DNA of 5,998 nucleotides, from positions 1-5,998 of the forward strand of contig JAEYVW010000309.1 in NCBI GenBank assembly GCA_023429365.1. The letters are read 5' to 3'. The DNA is from Bacteroidota bacterium. Its GTDB lineage: Bacteria > Bacteroidota > Bacteroidia > Chitinophagales > Chitinophagaceae. A model generated the notes under the pieces. It made no database searches. It saw nothing but the letters and a program-made list of their open reading frames with translations, and was not told the DNA's origin. Position numbers and translations under genes: made by a program. Shown piece by piece: positions 1-5,444 of this stretch (its first letter is position 1; every line of letters begins with the position of its first letter).

Positions 1-577
1 GACCACAACGGGCACAGGTAAGTTATCGGACTATACCTGGGAAGAAGTCAGGAAGCTGAGACTTAAAGATAAAGATGGTAAGGTGACTGCATTCCGAATA
101 CCAACTTTGCAGGAAGCGATAGACTGGGCCAGAGGAAAAACTGTACTTAATCTCGACAAGAAGGATGTGCCATTTCAAATGACGGCAGATATCATTCGAA
201 AAAATAATGCAGGCAATTTTATGATGGTCACTGTACACAAAGCCCGGGAAGCGAAATTTTATTATGACGATGACCCGCAGCGAATGATGTCGGCTTTTGT
301 CAAGACTGAAGAAGCATTGAGAGAGTATGAAGCCGCCAGTATACCCTGGAAAAACATGATTGCCTATATTGGCTCGGAAAATAAACCTGCTAACCAGGAA
401 ATGTATGATCTGTTGCATGCACGGGGTGTAAAGTGCATGATTTCCGCGGCGCCAGTCTATGATAAACTGGCCGGGTTGGCCGAACGTGCGGATGCTTATC
501 GTGCTATTTTTACGGCCGGTGCCGATATACTCGAATCGGATTACCCGGTTGAAGTAGCGGAGGCTATAAAGAAATAA
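1..577 (+). CDS. Glycerophosphodiester phosphodiesterase family protein, C-terminal part (5' end outside window)
   Basis: The frame is open from the window edge (first whole codon at 2) to the TAA at 575-577, giving 191 visible residues. The first ones read TTTGTGKLSDYTWEEVRKLRLKD, the stretch of GDPD-family TIM barrels that follows the missing catalytic His-Arg and metal-binding Glu/Asp residues. Next come FRIPTLQEAIDWARGK and VLNLDKKDV (the barrel strand carrying a metal or catalytic acid and a Lys), then VTVHK and a C-terminal GADILESDYP, which matches the usual final-strand motif. The family hydrolyses glycerophosphodiesters to glycerol-3-phosphate and an alcohol, and many members are exported; the signal peptide region is not visible here. 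The LDKKD form suggests the AtGDE-like branch rather than the GlpQ type (inference). The exact substrate cannot be read from this. An ATG at 83 is internal, because the homologous sequence continues upstream of it. Confidence 0.85.
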   Translation, partial: TTTGTGKLSDYTWEEVRKLRLKDKDGKVTAFRIPTLQEAIDWARGKTVLNLDKKDVPFQMTADIIRKNNAGNFMMVTVHKAREAKFYYDDDPQRMMSAFVKTEEALREYEAASIPWKNMIAYIGSENKPANQEMYDLLHARGVKCMISAAPVYDKLAGLAERADAYRAIFTAGADILESDYPVEVAEAIKK

Positions 578-588
578 TTATCGTAAGC

Positions 589-603
589 TAAGCCCAGGGC
601 TTA
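589..603. terminator. Short dyad after the GDPD gene, possible weak terminator
   Basis: TAAGCCC and GGGCTTA are perfect reverse complements around a single A. As RNA this folds as a 6-bp stem with a CAG loop. It starts 11 nt after the GDPD stop codon. No T-run follows, so it may be a weak terminator, an RNA 3'-end stabiliser or an operator for the downstream transporter gene. Only the symmetry is certain. Confidence 0.35.
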
Positions 604-675
604 AATATTAACTGCCGTTTTCAACTTTCCGGAAATGAACTATATTCATGATTCTATACCAAAACCTCCAACCGT

Positions 676-2379
676 ATGGGATCATTGGCCAAGTCCGATT
701 ACATTGTTTTTCTAATTTATTTTATCGTTGTTGCTGCGTATGGGATCTGGGTGTATCGAAGAAAGAAATCCGCTCAGTCATCTTCTACAGATTTTTTCCT
801 GGCCGAGGGCCAGCTGACCTGGTGGGCTATCGGCGCTTCCTTAATCGCCTCAAATATTTCTGCCGAACAATTTATTGGGATGTCGGGTAATGGGTTTCGC
901 CTGGGCATAGCGATATCGGCGTATGAATGGCTGGCGGCTGTGTCTTTGATCATTGTGGCAGTATTTTTTATGCCTGTCTATTTAAAGAACCGGATCTTCA
1001 CCATGCCCCAGTTCCTGAAGACGCGCTACAATGAAACCGTGGCGATGATCATGGCGATCTTCTGGTTGTTCCTTTATATTTTTGTTAACCTCACATCCAT
1101 TCTTTATCTCGGAACACTTGCGATCAACAACCTGGTAGGTGGCGGTTATTTTCAATTGATCATGATCGGTCTCGGTGTTTTTGCGTTAGTGATTACTCTT
1201 GGAGGTATGAAAGTGATCGGCTATACGGATGTGATACAGGTGCTGGTGTTGATCATCGGGGGGTTAGTGACTTCCTATATTGCGCTGACCGTAGTGAGTG
1301 AAAAATTTGGTTATGGTAAGGATTTCCTCGCCGGATTTAACCAGCTTTTGAAATCAGCACCAGGTCACTTTAATATGATATTTGACAAGCCTGCCCCGGG
1401 CGCCAGTCAGCAGGAGGTGAACAACTATGCCAGTTTACCAGGCCTGGCCATGCTGTCGGCAGGTATGTGGGTCGCAAACCTGAATTACTGGGGATGTAAC
1501 CAATATATCACACAGCGGGCACTGGGTGCTGATTTAAAAACAGCAAGGACAGGTATTTTATTTGCTGCATTTCTCAAACTGCTGATGCCATTACTCGTCG
1601 TGTTGCCGGGTATCGCCGCTTATGTACTACACCAGCAGGGCGATATTCAGCAGCAGATGCTGACCAATGGTGAGTTCAGGGAAGACAATGCATATTCTGC
1701 CGTACTTGGTTTTCTGCCTACCGGACTGAAAGGATTATCCATGGCCGCGCTTACCGCTGCCATCGTCGCATCGCTGGCCGGAAAGGCCAACAGCATTTCG
1801 ACCATATTCACCCTGGATATATACAAGAAGTATATCAATCGTGGATCGACGGAAAAGAAAATGGTGTGGATTGGACGCGTGGCAGTGGTAGTGTCACTGG
1901 TTATCGCTATCCTCGTCAACTGGAACGACAGTCTTGGTATTGGTGGAAAAGGTGGTTTTGAATTTATTCAAAAATATACCGGTTATATCTCGCCAGCCAT
2001 TTTCCCTGTATTCCTGCTTGGATTTTTCTGGAAGAAAACAACATCGAAAGCCGCGATGGCAGGCATCATCGGTGGTGTATTACTGGCCGTGCTTTTTGAT
2101 AAGTTTTTACCTGGTATAGCGGGAAATGATACATTATTATATACTGCTTATCTCACCAGCGCGGGTCACTATGAGATTCCTTTCCTGATACAGATGGGCT
2201 GGGTATTTTTCTTTACCATGTTGCTCATGATCATCATCAGCCTGTTTGATAAGAAAGGTAGACAACAGGTGCATGCATTGCAGGTTGATCGTTCAATGTA
2301 TAGAGTGACGCCCGGTGTATTGGCCATGATCATTATTGTGCTAGGCATCGTCGCCGCTCTATATATACGGTTTTGGTAG
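676..2379 (+). CDS. Sodium/sugar symporter, SSS family (SGLT-like)
   Basis: The 567-residue inner-membrane protein is expected to have about 14 transmembrane helices, close in length to Vibrio vSGLT. It couples sugar uptake to the Na+ gradient. Recognisable blocks are TDFFLAEGQLTWWAIGASLI (38-57), NISAEQFIGMSG (60-71), AYEW (82-85), WVANLNYWGCNQY (265-277), FAAFLKLL (296-303), AALTAAIVASLAG (357-369), TIFTLDIYKKY (376-386) and FIQKYTG (430-436). By alignment from memory with vSGLT, sugar-site residues Gln69, Glu88, Asn260, Tyr263, Lys294 and Gln428 correspond to Q65, E84, N268, Y271, K301 and Q432, all kept. Two positions differ: Ser91 is A87 and Na+-site Ser364 is A365, while the neighbouring Ser365 is kept as S366. 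ATG 676 is the first start after an in-frame TGA at 649; no clear Shine-Dalgarno is present. The substrate is probably a hexose, but no sugar-catabolic neighbour confirms this. Confidence 0.93.
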   Translation: MGSLAKSDYIVFLIYFIVVAAYGIWVYRRKKSAQSSSTDFFLAEGQLTWWAIGASLIASNISAEQFIGMSGNGFRLGIAISAYEWLAAVSLIIVAVFFMPVYLKNRIFTMPQFLKTRYNETVAMIMAIFWLFLYIFVNLTSILYLGTLAINNLVGGGYFQLIMIGLGVFALVITLGGMKVIGYTDVIQVLVLIIGGLVTSYIALTVVSEKFGYGKDFLAGFNQLLKSAPGHFNMIFDKPAPGASQQEVNNYASLPGLAMLSAGMWVANLNYWGCNQYITQRALGADLKTARTGILFAAFLKLLMPLLVVLPGIAAYVLHQQGDIQQQMLTNGEFREDNAYSAVLGFLPTGLKGLSMAALTAAIVASLAGKANSISTIFTLDIYKKYINRGSTEKKMVWIGRVAVVVSLVIAILVNWNDSLGIGGKGGFEFIQKYTGYISPAIFPVFLLGFFWKKTTSKAAMAGIIGGVLLAVLFDKFLPGIAGNDTLLYTAYLTSAGHYEIPFLIQMGWVFFFTMLLMIIISLFDKKGRQQVHALQVDRSMYRVTPGVLAMIIIVLGIVAALYIRFW

Positions 2380-2447
2380 CCGATGAAATATTTAATTATT
2401 GTGGTTCATATTTTTCATAACTGAATTCCTCGTTGGACGTAATACAG

Positions 2448-2455
2448 TAATTTTG
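2448..2455 (+). promoter_or_regulatory. Bacteroidota-type -7 element (TAATTTTG) upstream of the lectin gene
   Basis: TAATTTTG is an exact match to the TAnnTTTG -7 consensus of Bacteroidota housekeeping promoters and ends 17 nt before the ATG at 2473. The only nearby TTG (2433-2435) is 12 nt upstream, shorter than the usual spacing of about 17-23, so the -33 half is weak. The predicted transcript would have a leader of only about 12 nt. It suggests that the lectin gene is transcribed separately from the transporter. Confidence 0.5.
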
Positions 2456-2472
2456 GATATAAATTATATCTG

Positions 2473-3324
2473 ATGAATAAAATCTTTACGCTTGTGTTGT
2501 TGATTTGCAGTTTTTTTACGCAGGCACAAACAACCATTTGTGGAATCGCAAACGAGGGAGGTAGTATTACTCTCACCGTTCCGCCGAATAACTCAATAAC
2601 CAGTATCGATTTTGCGAGCTATGGCACTCCTGATGGTACCTGCAACAATTTCACACTTGGTGCCTGTCATGCAGCGAATTCACTAAGTATTGTAGAGGCT
2701 GTTTTTGTAGGGCAAAATTCCGCTACTATCAATGCAACTAACGGCGTCTTCGGTGATCCCTGTGGCGGAACAGTGAAAAGGCTTTATATCCAGGCTACCT
2801 ATTCTTCCACGCTGCCCCTGTTGCTGGTATCTTTTACCGCGCAAACTACAGCCACATCACAGGCGCTGCTGGAATGGACAAGTGAGCAGGAAACCAATAC
2901 TTCTCATTTCATCATTGAGCAAAGCGTAAACGGACTGGCTTATGAATCGATCGGCACAGTACCGGCTGCCGGAAGCGGAAAGCAACAATATAATTTTGTT
3001 ACAGGTGTTTTAAATACGGGTACTACTTATTATTTCCGTTTAAAGATGACAGATATCGACGGTAGCTTTCAGTATAGCCCGGTTACCCGAATCAATCATG
3101 TGGGTGCAGCACCCCGGCTGGCAGTTTTTCCCAACCCGACGACCGGTGTTGTTACCATTAGTAGCGACAAACGGCAACCTGCAACTATCTCCAATCATAT
3201 CGGCCAGGTGGTCAGGCGTATAAATCTAATTGAGGGAACACAGATCCTTAACCTTGCTACAATGCCCTCGGGTATTTACTTTTTAAAAGCAGACCTGCAT
3301 ACCATTAAGTTTATAAAACGATAA
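2473..3324 (+). CDS. Secreted SUEL-type lectin / FN3-like protein with T9SS C-terminal sorting domain
   Basis: The 283-residue protein has three parts. A Sec signal peptide (about 1-19, ending TQAQ) precedes a SUEL/galactose-binding lectin domain at about 20-111. Its signatures are FASYGTPDGTC (47-57), GACHAANS (63-70) and DPCGGTVKRL (95-104), which fits the family motif DPCxGTxKxL. The FASYGTPxGxC...GxCHAxxS wording resembles the lectin domain at the C-terminus of plant beta-galactosidases more than the animal YGR form. A beta-rich FN3-like module follows (about 114-210, with LLEWTSEQETNTSHFIIEQS and YYFRLKMTDIDG), as is common in Bacteroidota surface proteins. The end (about 214-283: FPNPTTG, MPSGIYFLK) is a T9SS type A sorting domain, so the protein should cross the outer membrane and be released or anchored at the cell surface. 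No enzymatic domain is present; carbohydrate binding or adhesion is inferred. Only four Cys remain in the mature lectin domain. Confidence 0.88.
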   Translation: MNKIFTLVLLICSFFTQAQTTICGIANEGGSITLTVPPNNSITSIDFASYGTPDGTCNNFTLGACHAANSLSIVEAVFVGQNSATINATNGVFGDPCGGTVKRLYIQATYSSTLPLLLVSFTAQTTATSQALLEWTSEQETNTSHFIIEQSVNGLAYESIGTVPAAGSGKQQYNFVTGVLNTGTTYYFRLKMTDIDGSFQYSPVTRINHVGAAPRLAVFPNPTTGVVTISSDKRQPATISNHIGQVVRRINLIEGTQILNLATMPSGIYFLKADLHTIKFIKR

Positions 3325-3377
3325 AAGCTAGAAGGTTAGGGGCGTAAAGACATATCCTGAAAGTTTGGTTTGAACTT

Positions 3378-3404
3378 TGTCACAAACGAGCCGGGTTGTT
3401 TGTC
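3378..3404 (+). promoter_or_regulatory. ECF41-type promoter of the sigma factor gene (autoregulation)
   Basis: The -35 element TGTCACA (3378-3384) is followed by exactly 16 nt and then TGTC (3401-3404). The published ECF41 promoter is TGTCACA-N16-CGTC, so this site has one mismatch. The predicted transcription start lies roughly 7-8 nt downstream of the -10 element, leaving a leader of about 20 nt before the ATG at 3433. The same arrangement precedes the next gene. Confidence 0.75.
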
Positions 3405-3432
3405 TTTATTGTTAATGCAGATTTGAACGGGT

Positions 3433-4263
3433 ATGGATAGTCTGAGACCTTTACTCATTACGTATGCCTATAATATTCTCGGCTCTCTCGAGGAGGCAAA
3501 AGATATTGTGCAGGATGCTTTTGAGAGGTTTATGCATGCAGACACCGAACATGTTCTGGACAAAAGGTCTTACCTGATACGCATAGTGATCAATCTTTCA
3601 ATTAATCGCAAGAAAAGAAAGCAAAAAATTGTCGCGGATTACCCGGGAGAATGGTTGCCCGAACCTGTAGCTACGGAAAAAGCTGACAGGGGTATCGAAC
3701 AACGGGAGCTATTATCATATTCTCTCATGGTCATCCTGGAAAAATTAAATCCCAGGCAAAGAGCCGTTTTTATACTGAAAGAGGCATTCGACTACGAGCA
3801 TGAACAGATCGCGGAGGTCCTGGAAATCTCACCAGAAAACTCGAGGAAGATATTCAGTCGGGCCAGGTCGCGTTTACAGATTGACAGCCCTGTTGATGAA
3901 AGACTTGTGCCTAAGGCCTATCTTGATAAGTACATACATGTTATCTCAAAAGGTGATACGGAGCGGCTGGAACAACTGCTTGCGGATGATATTGCCATTG
4001 TCTCCGATGGTGGAGGAAAAGTAGCAGCCTTCCGTAAACCGATAGTCGGCAGAGAAAGGGTGATGAAAGTCTTACTGGGTTTGAATAAGAAATATTATTC
4101 GAGGGTTAACATGAAATGGGGAATGGTAAATCATCAGTCGGCCCTGTTTCATTATTATGAAGGCCAATTGATCACCTGCCAGATTTTTTCCTACAATGGC
4201 CATCAACTCGAACGCATATATTTTATGCGCAACCCGGATAAGTTAAAGGCACTACAAAATTAA
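3433..4263 (+). CDS. ECF41-type RNA polymerase sigma factor with fused SnoaL-like C-terminal regulatory domain
   Basis: The 276-residue protein consists of sigma region 2 (about 5-68, including NILGSLEEAKDIVQDAFERF), a linker, and region 4 (about 97-150, LNPRQRAVFILKEAFDYEHEQIAEVLEIS with a helix-turn-helix at about 122-148). A SnoaL-like extension of about 120 residues completes it. The three signatures of the ECF41 group are all intact: WLPEP at 74-78 in the linker, DGGGK at 192-196 and NPDKL at 267-271 near the end. In studied ECF41 members this extension replaces a separate anti-sigma factor and both restrains and supports activity; no anti-sigma gene is adjacent here, which agrees. The start is set by the N-terminal family match and by an ECF41-type promoter ending 28 nt upstream. 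The following gene belongs to the COE class that gives this group its usual context. The inducing signal is unknown. Confidence 0.93.
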   Translation: MDSLRPLLITYAYNILGSLEEAKDIVQDAFERFMHADTEHVLDKRSYLIRIVINLSINRKKRKQKIVADYPGEWLPEPVATEKADRGIEQRELLSYSLMVILEKLNPRQRAVFILKEAFDYEHEQIAEVLEISPENSRKIFSRARSRLQIDSPVDERLVPKAYLDKYIHVISKGDTERLEQLLADDIAIVSDGGGKVAAFRKPIVGRERVMKVLLGLNKKYYSRVNMKWGMVNHQSALFHYYEGQLITCQIFSYNGHQLERIYFMRNPDKLKALQN

Positions 4264-4273
4264 TTCGTCAAAC

Positions 4274-4300
4274 TGTCACGAAACACTTCCCTTGTTTGTT
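4274..4300 (+). promoter_or_regulatory. ECF41-type promoter of the CMD-like gene
   Basis: TGTCACG (4274-4280), 16 nt, then TGTT (4297-4300). The spacing equals that of the site upstream of the sigma gene, and the five bases before the -10 element (TTGTT) are identical in both. It deviates from TGTCACA-N16-CGTC at one -35 base and two -10 bases, so it may be weaker. It lies wholly between the sigma stop at 4263 and the next gene, which points to a direct sigma target. Confidence 0.68.
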
Positions 4301-4331
4301 TTGTTATAATACTAATTAAAAATTGAAAAAC

Positions 4332-4799
4332 ATGGAAAGGATTTCGTACAGGGACCTGCCCCAGGGACTAATGCAGGTGATGCTGAAAGCACAGGAATAT
4401 GTAGATAACAGCGGCCTCGATGCCAAATTGTTGCATTTGGTCAGGATGCGCGTGTCGCAGATCAATAGTTGCGCCTATTGCCTGGACATGCATTTTAAGG
4501 AAGGGATCGAAGATGGTGATACACCGCTTCGGTTGTTCTCAGTTGCGGCGTGGAGAGAAACTACCTATTACACACCTCAGGAACAGGCGGTACTGGCTTT
4601 TGCAGAAACGCTCACACGATTGCCCGAAGAACAGCATAGCGATCATATTCATGATGAACTGAATAAATACTTCAGTAAGGAAGAGATCGCTAAACTCACT
4701 TTGGCCGTCGTCCAGATCAATTCGTGGAACCGTATCGTAAGATCATTCGGCACTGTGGCGGGTAACTATCAACCCAAGCGTAAAGCTGTTGCCAATTGA
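4332..4799 (+). CDS. Carboxymuconolactone decarboxylase / AhpD-like family protein
   Basis: The 155-residue protein carries the AhpD-type redox motif SQINSCAYCLDMH, with Cys47, Cys50 and His54, followed by LFSVAAWRE (68-76) as in alkylhydroperoxidase-like CMD proteins. It is probably a cytoplasmic thiol-based peroxidase or reductase; a true gamma-carboxymuconolactone decarboxylase role is unlikely, since that enzyme class lacks this redox use of CxxC and no aromatic-catabolism genes are nearby. The AhpD family usually has Glu 12 residues before the first Cys, but here that position is His35. I place the start at ATG 4332; a TTG at 4323 is in frame but adds only three residues. The 68-nt gap after the sigma gene contains an ECF41-type promoter. 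As the C in the COE class of ECF41 partners, it is likely this sigma factor's main output. Its physiological substrate is unknown. Confidence 0.9.
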   Translation: MERISYRDLPQGLMQVMLKAQEYVDNSGLDAKLLHLVRMRVSQINSCAYCLDMHFKEGIEDGDTPLRLFSVAAWRETTYYTPQEQAVLAFAETLTRLPEEQHSDHIHDELNKYFSKEEIAKLTLAVVQINSWNRIVRSFGTVAGNYQPKRKAVAN

Positions 4800-4810
4800 T
4801 TAGTAAGGAG

Positions 4811-4873
4811 GGGACGGGCACCGATTCAGGCTATAAGTTAGCCTTGCCTAAAGCCCGTCCCGCCTTTGCTTTT
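4811..4873 (+). terminator. Nested hairpin terminator after the ECF41-CMD module
   Basis: GGGACGGGC (4811-4819) pairs perfectly with GCCCGTCCC (4853-4861). Inside is a second stem, AGGCT (4828-4832) with AGCCT (4840-4844) and a 7-nt loop. A T-rich tail, TTTGCTTTT, lies at 4865-4873. The element starts 12 nt after the CMD stop codon, so it most likely ends the module's transcript. The T-tract is interrupted, so termination may be incomplete. Confidence 0.7.
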
Positions 4874-5130
4874 AAACAGAGTAATTTGAATTTACCCGCT
4901 ATTATAACCTTAAGCCGATCGACTCTCTGCTATGCTAAAATCATAATAGATCATGATCATCATGATAATCCGCGTTCTCCGGTTCATGTACTCAAAGACT
5001 CCTAAGTTCAGATAAGTGGAGTACAAACTATATATATAAACTAAGGTATGCACGCATTTGCGGCTTCAACCCTCCCCCGAAAGCTTAGTTAGCCCCTTTA
5101 CCTCAGATTTTAATCATCTCTTAGACTGAC

Positions 5131-5154
5131 CGGAAAAAAATTCCGCAATTTTTT
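5131..5154 (+). terminator. Possible weak intrinsic terminator
   Basis: CGGAA (5131-5135) and TTCCG (5141-5145) form a 5-bp stem around five A residues, followed after three bases by six T residues (5149-5154). An alternative fold pairs GAAAAAA with TTTTTTC around the CCGC loop. The stem is short and AT-rich, so this is tentative. If real, it would end a short transcript arising in the gap or read-through from the CMD gene. Confidence 0.3.
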
Positions 5155-5180
5155 CTAAGGGGATACACTGGTTCCAGGCC

Positions 5181-5233
5181 AGCCAGGTATGCCCGAAGGT
5201 AAAAATTACCCATACGGGGACGGCCGACCTGCT
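5181..5233 (+). ncRNA. Candidate structured RNA element of unknown family
   Basis: Three stems nest in order: an outer AGCCAGGT/ACCTGCT stem (5181-5188 with 5227-5233, one bulged C), CCCG/CGGG (5192-5195 with 5215-5218) and GGTAA/TTACC (5198-5202 with 5206-5210) closed by an AAA loop. GTATG (5187-5191) can alternatively pair with CATAC (5211-5215), leaving CCC and GGG free for a pseudoknot. The pairings are directly visible; transcription and function are inferred. It matches no riboswitch or SRP RNA consensus that I know. Confidence 0.3.
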
Positions 5234-5289
5234 AATAATGCTAATTAGTTAATAATTAATCATTACAAACTTTTTTTTCGTAATTTAAT

Positions 5290-5312
5290 GTGTCAAAATG
5301 ACACTAATTTTG
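5290..5312 (+). promoter_or_regulatory. Dyad abutting a TAATTTTG -7 element, candidate regulated promoter of the second sigma gene
   Basis: GTGTCA and TGACAC are a perfect inverted repeat around AAA (5290-5304). TAATTTTG, a full TAnnTTTG match, begins at the next base (5305-5312). No TTG is found 17-23 nt upstream of the -7 element, so activity may need an activator. A protein bound to the dyad would cover the spacer of this promoter. The leader to the ATG at 5445 would be about 125 nt. Confidence 0.4.
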
Positions 5313-5321
5313 GAATGCCGC

Positions 5322-5392
5322 GTTTTGCAAAACCAATGCAACAAACGACTTACTACAAGGTTGTTTTGTTGCATAAGAATGATGCAAAAACA
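5322..5392. repeat. Cluster of TGCAA-containing palindromic sites
   Basis: Four related sites occur within 71 bp upstream of the second sigma gene. They are a perfect 12-bp palindrome GTTTTGCAAAAC (5322-5333), ATGCAACAAA (5336-5345), its exact reverse complement TTTGTTGCAT (5365-5374), and ATGCAAAAACA (5382-5392). The second and third form a 10-bp inverted repeat 19 bp apart. The pattern suggests several binding sites for one regulator or a leader hairpin. Confidence 0.45.
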
Positions 5393-5444
5393 AAAACTCA
5401 AATTTTTTATGCAGGATATTTGTTAAATTGGATTACGGTTGCTT

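Larger units (their letters stand above)
4874..5444. other. 571-nt gap with inverted repeats and no convincing gene
   Basis: No open frame here looks like a protein. The stretch contains paired sequences: ATCATGAT twice (4950-4957, 4959-4966), TGTACTC/GAGTACA (4987-4993, 5019-5025), AACTAAG/CTTAGTT (5039-5045, 5084-5090), CCCCTT/AAGGGG (5093-5098, 5157-5162) and CGGAA/TTCCG (5131-5135, 5141-5145). A foldable element lies at 5181-5233 and AT-rich DNA with a T8 run at 5271-5278. The last 150 nt carry the candidate control sites of the second sigma gene. It could include a small RNA or a leader, but I recognise no known RNA family. Confidence 0.5.

Noticed and set aside
23..418. Minus-strand open frame of 131 codons
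   Set aside because: It lies opposite the GDPD-family gene, whose + strand translation matches a known family along its whole length. The minus-strand product has no recognisable domain.
648..890. 80-codon open frame overlapping the transporter start
   Set aside because: It is out of frame with the SSS gene, whose protein is conserved from its first residues.
3418..3425. CAGATTTG as a housekeeping -7 element with TTG at 3396-3398, 19 nt upstream
   Set aside because: Seven of eight bases match TAnnTTTG, but the start of transcription would fall within a few bases of the ATG. The ECF41 promoter site gives a more normal leader. A second, basal promoter cannot be excluded.
4323..4331. TTG start three codons upstream of the CMD ATG
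   Set aside because: The ATG at 4332 gives the usual family N-terminus and a promoter-to-start distance like that of the sigma gene. The TTG start is possible but less likely.
4796..5005. Open frame of 69 codons after the CMD gene
   Set aside because: It overlaps the CMD stop codon and runs through both arms of the nested terminator; the product resembles no protein I know.
5171..5226. Possible SRP (4.5S) RNA, from CCAGG and CCGAAGG wording
   Set aside because: The conserved SRP loop core (GGAAGGAAGCAGCC type) is absent and the stem order differs.
5271..5278. T8 run as the end of a terminator
   Set aside because: The only hairpin directly before it is a short AT-only dyad; the GC-bearing element at 5181-5233 ends about 38 nt upstream, too far away.
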